Assembly: GCA_051960215.1 (NCBI GenBank)
Contig: JBQCEN010000276.1
Span: 1 to 11,912, forward strand
Reading direction: 5' to 3'
Origin: Pararhizobium_B sp051960215
GTDB taxonomy: Bacteria > Pseudomonadota > Alphaproteobacteria > Rhizobiales > Rhizobiaceae
Length of the DNA: 11,912 nucleotides
In this document: piece after piece, positions 7,960 through 11,912 of the stretch
Layout of the letters: each line of letters opens with the position of its first letter
How positions within the stretch are numbered: the first letter of the stretch is position 1
Program-made: the position numbers and the translations under genes
The notes under the pieces: generated by a model
The model's database searches: none
Told to the model about the DNA's origin: nothing
What the model saw: the letters and a program-made list of their open reading frames with translations, nothing else

Positions 7960-8796
7960 TCAATGCGCCATGAAGACCGGCAGCTCGGTCTCGGTGATGA
8001 TGTGCTGCGTGGCGCCGCCGAAGATGATCTGGCGGATGCGGCTTTGCGTGAAGGCGCCCTTGACGACGAGGTCGGAGCCGAGCTCGCGGGCCTCGGCGAG
8101 GATCGTCGGGCCCGGGCCGCCCTTCGCCTGCGCGGTCGAAAGCGCCCGCGCCGAGAGCCCGTTGAGGCGCAGGTAGGCGACGAGTTCCTCGCCGGTCGGC
8201 CCGGCGACCTGCGAGCCTTCGACGGAAAGCACGACGATCTCCTCGGCCTGTCTCAGGACGGGCATCGCGAAGGCGACGGTCCGCGCCGTCTCGGTCGAAC
8301 GGTTCCAGGCGATCAGCACGCGCCGGCCGACCGTTTCCGTCGGCACCGGCGGCGCTATCAGGATCGGCCGGCCGCTGTCGAAGAGGGCGGCATCGAGCGT
8401 CGCGCCGCGCGGTCCCGAGAGGCGCGCCTCGGGGCGGCCGACGACGGTGACGTCGTAGACGCGGCCGAGGTTGCCGACGACATGGTCGCCGGGCGGCACG
8501 TCGTTGCGCCAGGACCAGCTCGGCTCCTCGCCCGAGGTGCTGCGCTTGATCTCGTGGCGGCGCATCGCGGCTTCGAAGAGCGCGCGCGCCTTGGCGACCG
8601 ACTCCTCGTTATATTCGGCGAGCGGCTCGTAGATCACCGAGGCGCCGATGACGTCGGCGGCGAGGAAGGGCGTGGTCGCGGGCGCGAGCGGAAAGCCGGT
8701 CAGGCAGCTTGCGAAGTTCCGGACGAAGGCGACGGCCGTATCCAGGATGCCATCCGTCCGGTCGTGCGCCTCGACCGGAACCAGAACCGTCTTCAT
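7960..8796 (-). CDS. Tandem-domain universal stress protein (UspA family)
   Basis: A cytoplasmic protein of 278 residues with two fused Usp domains, about 1-142 and 148-278. ATG 8796 is preferred over GTG 8799 because AGGGG (8808-8804) stands 7 bases before it. Domain 1 opens with KTVLVPVEAHDRT; domain 2 opens with RRVLIAWNRSTETARTV, the nucleotide-site strand and first loop. The C-terminal stretch DLVVKGAFTQSRIRQIIFGG, followed by ATQHI, corresponds to the G-2x-G-9x-G(S/T) ATP-binding loop, but the second glycine is Thr250 where related proteins have GAYGHSR. Domain 1 lacks that loop altogether (GRPEARLSGPRGATLDAAL). Family members bind ATP or act as stress-induced signalling proteins; no specific partner can be named here. 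It converges on tamB and is divergent from the DHA2 transporter. Family call is firm. Confidence 0.92.
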   Translation of the reverse strand: MKTVLVPVEAHDRTDGILDTAVAFVRNFASCLTGFPLAPATTPFLAADVIGASVIYEPLAEYNEESVAKARALFEAAMRRHEIKRSTSGEEPSWSWRNDVPPGDHVVGNLGRVYDVTVVGRPEARLSGPRGATLDAALFDSGRPILIAPPVPTETVGRRVLIAWNRSTETARTVAFAMPVLRQAEEIVVLSVEGSQVAGPTGEELVAYLRLNGLSARALSTAQAKGGPGPTILAEARELGSDLVVKGAFTQSRIRQIIFGGATQHIITETELPVFMAH

Positions 8797-8896
8797 CACT
8801 TTTCCCCTCGGCGGTTGACCCTCGGCGATTTTGAGCCGATGAGCTTGCCGATGTAAACAATCGCTTCTTCTATTTCGAGCCCCTTCGTTTCAGCCC
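8797..8896. promoter_or_regulatory. Divergent promoter region, stress protein / DHA2 transporter
   Basis: This 100-base gap must hold both promoters and is AT-richer than its surroundings between about 8829 and 8879. For the stress protein, minus-strand TTTACA (8857-8852) and TCAAAA (8834-8829) are 17 bases apart. For the transporter, plus-strand TTGAGC (8831-8836) and TAAACA (8854-8859) are also 17 apart. If real, each -35 overlaps the other's -10, so the two promoters would exclude one another. All four hexamers are imperfect, so this is a candidate only. No palindromic operator is evident. Confidence 0.3.
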
Positions 8897-10402
8897 TTGC
8901 CACACGTCGTTCATCAGGAGACGCGCCTCGACGCCGACGAGATCACAGCCGGCCGGAAGGAGTTCCTGACGCTCTTCCCGTCGATCATGCTGCCGATGTT
9001 CCTGGCGGTGGTCGACCAGACGATCGTCGCGACGGCGCTGCCGGCGATCGCCGCCGAATTCGGCCAGGTCGAGCGCGTGTCGTGGGTGGTGATCTCCTAT
9101 CTCGTCGCCGCGACGGTCGCCGCCCCCGTCTACGGACGGCTCGGCGACGCGCTCGGCCGGCGCCGGCTGATGTTCGTGGCGCTCGCGATCTTCATGATCG
9201 CCTCCGTCCTCTGCGCCGTTTCCACGAGCCTCACCATGCTGATCGGCGCCCGCGTGCTGCAGGGAGCGGGCGGCGGCGGGCTGATGACGCTGTCGCAGGC
9301 GCTGATCGGCGAGGCGGTGCCGCCCCGGGCCCGCGCCCGCTTCCAGGGCTATCTTTCGGCCGTCGCCGTGACGTCGAGCACCTTCGGCCCGGTCGCCGGC
9401 GGCTTCCTGACCGAATATTTCGGCTGGCCGTCGATCTTCCTCGTCAACCTGCCAGTCGGGCTCGTCGCGGTGGCGATGACGCTGCGCATCAAGAACCGCC
9501 CCGGCGAAGCGCCTGCCAGCCGCTTCGACGTCGGCGGGCTTGCGCTCTTCGCGGCCTTCGTCGCGTCCTTCCTCGTCATGCTCGAGCAGGCGCAGAAGAT
9601 CGACGCCACGCTCATTCCCGAGGTGCTGGCGCTGGCCTCCGTGACCGTGCTCGCCGCCGTCGTCCTCGTCTGGCGGGAGAAGCGCGCGCCGGATCCGCTT
9701 TTCCCCCTCCCGGTCTTCCGCAATCCGTCGATCTGGCGGAGCGACCTGCTTGCCGCCTGCCACGGCGCCATGCTCGTCTCGCTCGTGACCTACCTGCCGA
9801 TCTATCTGAGGGTGACGCGCGGTGCCTCCGCCGCCGAGATCGGCGTCTTCCTGCTGCCGATGATGGCGGCCGTCGGCGCCGGCTCGATGACGACCGGCCA
9901 GATCGTCAGCCGCACGGGGCGCACCGCGATCTTCCCGTCCTGCGGCCTCGTCGTCGTCTTCGCCTGCCTGACGATCCTGGCGCTCTTCTCCGACCGCATG
10001 GGGCGCACCGAGCTTTCCTTCTTCATGGCCTTCATGTGCCTCTTCGTCGGCACGGTGATGGGCGTCGTGCAGGTGACGGTCCAGACGGCGGCGGGCCGCA
10101 GCATGCTGGGCACGGCCGCGGCCTCGGTGCAGTTCTCCCGCTCGCTCGGCGCCGCCCTCGGCACGGCGACCGTCGGCGCGGTGCTCTTCGCCGTGCTCGT
10201 CGTCATCGATCCGCACGCCGTCTCGATCTTCGCCGCGCTCATCCAGGCGTCGTCCGATCCGCTGGCGAAGCTCGATGCCGCAGAGGTCGTCCGGCTGCAG
10301 GAGGATATCCGCACCGCCTTCCGCTTCTCCTTCTTCACGATCGCCGGCTTTTCCGTCTGTGCGATCGCGCTCGCCTGGTCGATCCCGCTCCGGCGCATCT
10401 GA
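8897..10402 (+). CDS. DHA2-family (14-helix) MFS drug/H+ antiporter
   Basis: A 501-residue inner-membrane major-facilitator protein of the EmrB/QacA-type DHA2 group, expected to export drugs or other toxic small molecules in exchange for protons. The D1 motif in helix 1 is LAVVDQTIVATALP with Asp40. Motif A follows as GRLGDALGRRR (80-90), motif B as RVLQGAGGGG (119-128), and the antiporter motif C as GPVAGG (164-169) followed by GW and NLPVG (184-188). Hydrophobic segments are consistent with 14 helices; a loop near 445-475 precedes the last one. The first start in the frame after the stop at 8840-8842 is TTG 8897; no Shine-Dalgarno precedes it, so the start is uncertain, though residues before helix 1 (about 25-30) fit the family. 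No EmrA-like membrane-fusion partner or TetR/MarR regulator is adjacent, so the substrate is unknown. It ends 87 bases before nikR. Confidence 0.92.
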   Translation: MPHVVHQETRLDADEITAGRKEFLTLFPSIMLPMFLAVVDQTIVATALPAIAAEFGQVERVSWVVISYLVAATVAAPVYGRLGDALGRRRLMFVALAIFMIASVLCAVSTSLTMLIGARVLQGAGGGGLMTLSQALIGEAVPPRARARFQGYLSAVAVTSSTFGPVAGGFLTEYFGWPSIFLVNLPVGLVAVAMTLRIKNRPGEAPASRFDVGGLALFAAFVASFLVMLEQAQKIDATLIPEVLALASVTVLAAVVLVWREKRAPDPLFPLPVFRNPSIWRSDLLAACHGAMLVSLVTYLPIYLRVTRGASAAEIGVFLLPMMAAVGAGSMTTGQIVSRTGRTAIFPSCGLVVVFACLTILALFSDRMGRTELSFFMAFMCLFVGTVMGVVQVTVQTAAGRSMLGTAAASVQFSRSLGAALGTATVGAVLFAVLVVIDPHAVSIFAALIQASSDPLAKLDAAEVVRLQEDIRTAFRFSFFTIAGFSVCAIALAWSIPLRRI

Positions 10403-10406
10403 GGCA

Positions 10407-10421
10407 GCAAGCGACGCTTGC
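10407..10421 (+). terminator. Small hairpin after the DHA2 gene, possible weak terminator
   Basis: GCAAGC (10407-10412) pairs perfectly with GCTTGC (10416-10421) around the three-base loop GAC, starting 4 bases after the transporter stop. No T-run follows, so it would not be a classical intrinsic terminator; it may protect the 3' end or assist factor-dependent termination before the nikR promoter. Low confidence. Confidence 0.25.
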
Positions 10422-10425
10422 AGGC

Positions 10426-10453
10426 TTGCACGTTCGGCCCCGCCATGTATGAA
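10426..10453 (+). promoter_or_regulatory. Probable nikR promoter
   Basis: TTGCAC (10426-10431) and TATGAA (10448-10453) are separated by 16 bases, a fair match to a housekeeping -35/-10 pair; transcription would start near 10460. The -10 hexamer lies inside the left half of the NikR operator, the layout expected for repression by occlusion. The hexamers alone would be weak evidence; the overlap with the operator raises confidence. Confidence 0.5.
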
Positions 10454-10474
10454 GTTACGGCCTGAAGATCATAC
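10447..10474 (+). promoter_or_regulatory. NikR operator (nik box)
   Basis: GTATGA (10447-10452) and its inverse TCATAC (10469-10474) are separated by exactly 16 bases. This is the canonical nickel-box arrangement of E. coli NikR, GTATGA-N16-TCATAC, with no mismatch in either half-site. It lies 15 bases before the nikR start, covers the probable -10 element and reaches the ribosome binding site GGGAGG (10475-10480). NikR encoded next to it keeps Arg3 and Thr5 of the DNA-reading beta-strand. The expected effect is nickel-dependent autorepression of nikR and of the downstream permease gene. Confidence 0.9.
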
Positions 10475-10489
10475 GGGAGGGGATGGGGG

Positions 10490-10960
10490 ATGGAGCGGAT
10501 CACGATCAGCGTGTCGGACGAATTCGCCGCCGAGCTCTCCGCCTTCGTCGCGCGCCACGGCTACGCCAACCGCTCGGAGGCGATCCGCGACCTCGCCCGC
10601 GTCGGGCTCGACCGTGCGCATGGCGAGGACGAGGCGACGGGCCAGTGCGTCGCGACCCTGTCCTACGTCTACGACCATCATGCCCGCGACCTGCCGCGCC
10701 GCCTGACCGAGACCCACCACCAGCGCCACGACCTCGAGGTCGCGACGCTTCACGTCCACCTCGACCACGACAATTGCCTCGAGATCGCCGTGCTCAAGGG
10801 CGACGTCGCCGCGGTGCGGGCCACGGCAAGTGCCGTCATCAGCGAACGGGGCGTGCGCCACGGTGCGATCACCATGGTGCCTGTGGCGATCAAGGACGAA
10901 CGGCACGGCCACGCGGAAGGCGGCGTTCGCCCGCACACGCATGCCCATCCGAAGAAGTGA
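10490..10960 (+). CDS. nikR: NikR, nickel-responsive ribbon-helix-helix regulator
   Basis: A 156-residue metalloregulator that, when nickel-loaded, binds a palindromic operator and represses nickel uptake. ATG 10490 has GGGAGG (10475-10480) 9 bases upstream. Residues 2-45 are the ribbon-helix-helix DNA-binding domain (RITISVSD with Arg3 and Thr5; GYANRSEAIRDLAR). Residues about 52-135 are the ACT-like tetramerisation and nickel domain, close to E. coli NikR. The four nickel ligands known there as His76, His87, His89 and Cys95 are present as His77, His88, His90 and Cys96 (ATLHVHLDHDNCLEIAVLKG). Beyond the usual end there are about 20 extra residues holding His139, 141, 149, 151 and 153, absent from the 133-residue E. 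coli protein. The gene is followed after 19 bases by a NiCoT permease and preceded by a perfect nik box, so it is very likely autoregulated. Confidence 0.96.
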   Translation: MERITISVSDEFAAELSAFVARHGYANRSEAIRDLARVGLDRAHGEDEATGQCVATLSYVYDHHARDLPRRLTETHHQRHDLEVATLHVHLDHDNCLEIAVLKGDVAAVRATASAVISERGVRHGAITMVPVAIKDERHGHAEGGVRPHTHAHPKK

Positions 10961-10979
10961 CAGAAGGACGCGTCGACCC

Positions 10980-11912
10980 GTGCTGGCAAACCCGTTCAAC
11001 GATCGGCCGGAGAAGTTCGGCGTCAAGGTGGCGGTGCTCTACGGCCTCCTCGCTGCCGACAACATTGCGGCTTGGGTCTCTGCCTGGAAGGCGTTCGCCG
11101 GCAATCCTACGCTTATGGGCACGGCGGTGCTCGCCTATATGTTCGGCCTGCGCCACGCTTTCGATGCGGATCACATCGCGGCGATCGACAACGTCGTGCG
11201 CAAGCTGATGACGGACCGCAAGCTGCCGCTGTCGTCCGGCTTCTTCTTCTCGCTCGGCCATTCGACGATCGTGGTCCTCGCCTCGATCGCCGTCGCGCTT
11301 GCCGCGTCGATGATGAAGGACAGGCTGGAGCCGCTGCACGAGATCGGCGGTATGATCGGCGTCTCCGTCTCGGCGACCTTCCTGATCGCCATCGGCATCG
11401 CCAATCTCTTCATCCTGCGCGGCATCTGGACCGCGTTCCGCCGGGTGCGGGCCGGCGGCGAACTCGTCGAGGAGGACCTCGACGCCCTGCTCGCCGGCCG
11501 TGGCCTGATCGCGCGCATCTTCCGGCCGATCTTCGGCGTCGTGAGGCGCTCCTGGCACCTCTATCCGATCGGATTCCTCTTCGGCCTCGGCTTCGATACC
11601 GCAACCGAAATCGGGGTGCTCGGCATTTCGGCATCGCAGGCGGCCGAAGGCCTGTCGTTCTGGTCGGTTCTGGTCTGTCCGGCGCTCTTCACCGCCGGCA
11701 TGTCGCTGATGGACGCGACCGACAGCATGATGATGACGGGCGCCTATGGCTGGGCCTTCGTCAAGCCGCTGCGCAAGCTCTGGTACAACATGACGATCAC
11801 CGCCGCATCGGTCGTCGTCGCGCTGTTCGTCGGCGGGCTGGAGGCGCTCGGCCTGATCGCCGACAAGCTCGGCCTCGAAGGCGGCTTCTGGTCGCTCATC
11901 GGCGGCCTCAAC
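10980..11912 (+). CDS. NiCoT-family nickel/cobalt permease (3' end outside window)
   Basis: A high-affinity Ni2+ (possibly Co2+) uptake permease of the inner membrane, HoxN/NixA/NicT type. The 311 visible residues are nearly all of a protein that usually has 330-350. The start is GTG 10980 with AAGGA (10964-10968) 11 bases upstream. The defining signature RHAFDADHIAAIDN is at 58-71 (His59, Asp62, Asp64, His65 for metal selection). Other family blocks are SLGHST (91-96), LGFDTATEIG (203-212) and GMSLMDATD (240-248). About eight hydrophobic helices are expected, with a charged loop near 155-190. It lies 19 bases after nikR in the same direction, so both should be co-transcribed and repressed by nickel. 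NikR linkage favours nickel over cobalt as the main substrate; the nickel enzyme served (urease, hydrogenase or other) is not in the window. Confidence 0.95.
   Translation, partial: MLANPFNDRPEKFGVKVAVLYGLLAADNIAAWVSAWKAFAGNPTLMGTAVLAYMFGLRHAFDADHIAAIDNVVRKLMTDRKLPLSSGFFFSLGHSTIVVLASIAVALAASMMKDRLEPLHEIGGMIGVSVSATFLIAIGIANLFILRGIWTAFRRVRAGGELVEEDLDALLAGRGLIARIFRPIFGVVRRSWHLYPIGFLFGLGFDTATEIGVLGISASQAAEGLSFWSVLVCPALFTAGMSLMDATDSMMMTGAYGWAFVKPLRKLWYNMTITAASVVVALFVGGLEALGLIADKLGLEGGFWSLIGGLN

Noticed and set aside
8870..10216. 448-codon minus-strand frame opposite the DHA2 transporter
   Set aside because: Low-complexity His/Arg/Glu/Asp composition is the reverse-strand image of hydrophobic codons, with no domain resemblance.
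10483..11208. 241-codon plus-strand frame overlapping nikR and the permease
   Set aside because: It is out of frame with both recognised genes and has Arg/Pro-rich shadow composition.

Overview
The window is high-GC DNA, about two thirds G+C by eye, with strong G/C bias at third codon positions. This bias leaves long open but meaningless reading frames on the opposite strand of almost every real gene. Gene content and one intergenic repeat point to an alphaproteobacterium, probably of the order Hyphomicrobiales. The pointers are a TamA/TamB pair, a double-domain universal stress protein of about 280 residues, a NikR with a neighbouring NiCoT nickel permease, and a paired-palindrome element resembling the RIME1 elements of rhizobia. 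I cannot name a genus.

Layout, left to right. (1) The 5' part of a minus-strand formate/nitrite-transporter-family membrane protein of the YfdC clade runs off the left edge (1-727). (2) A 349-base divergent intergenic region follows, with two small hairpins in the leader of the next gene. (3) tamA and tamB on the plus strand overlap by 4 bases and encode the outer-membrane barrel and the very long periplasm-spanning partner of the translocation and assembly module; together they fill more than half the window. (4) A convergent intergenic region holds an 84-base mosaic palindromic element. (5) A minus-strand tandem universal stress protein is divergent from a plus-strand 14-helix DHA2-type drug/H+ antiporter. 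(6) A nickel module follows: an exact E. coli-type NikR operator, nikR, and a NiCoT-family nickel/cobalt permease that runs off the right edge about 20-40 residues before its expected end.

How the genes work together. TamA and TamB act as one envelope-biogenesis machine and are probably translationally coupled. The nickel module looks like a self-contained homeostatic loop: nickel enters through the permease, nickel-loaded NikR binds the operator over the promoter, and transcription of both genes falls. The FNT protein, the stress protein and the DHA2 exporter look like ordinary chromosomal neighbours with no clear link to the modules beside them.

I see no prophage, insertion sequence, CRISPR array, tRNA or rRNA, and no convincing new defence or biosynthetic system. 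The observations most worth a second look are the perfect nik box overlapping a promoter, the histidine-rich extension of NikR, the mosaic palindrome with compensated stem changes, and a cleavable-looking N-terminus on TamB. Three of seven genes appear to start with TTG.
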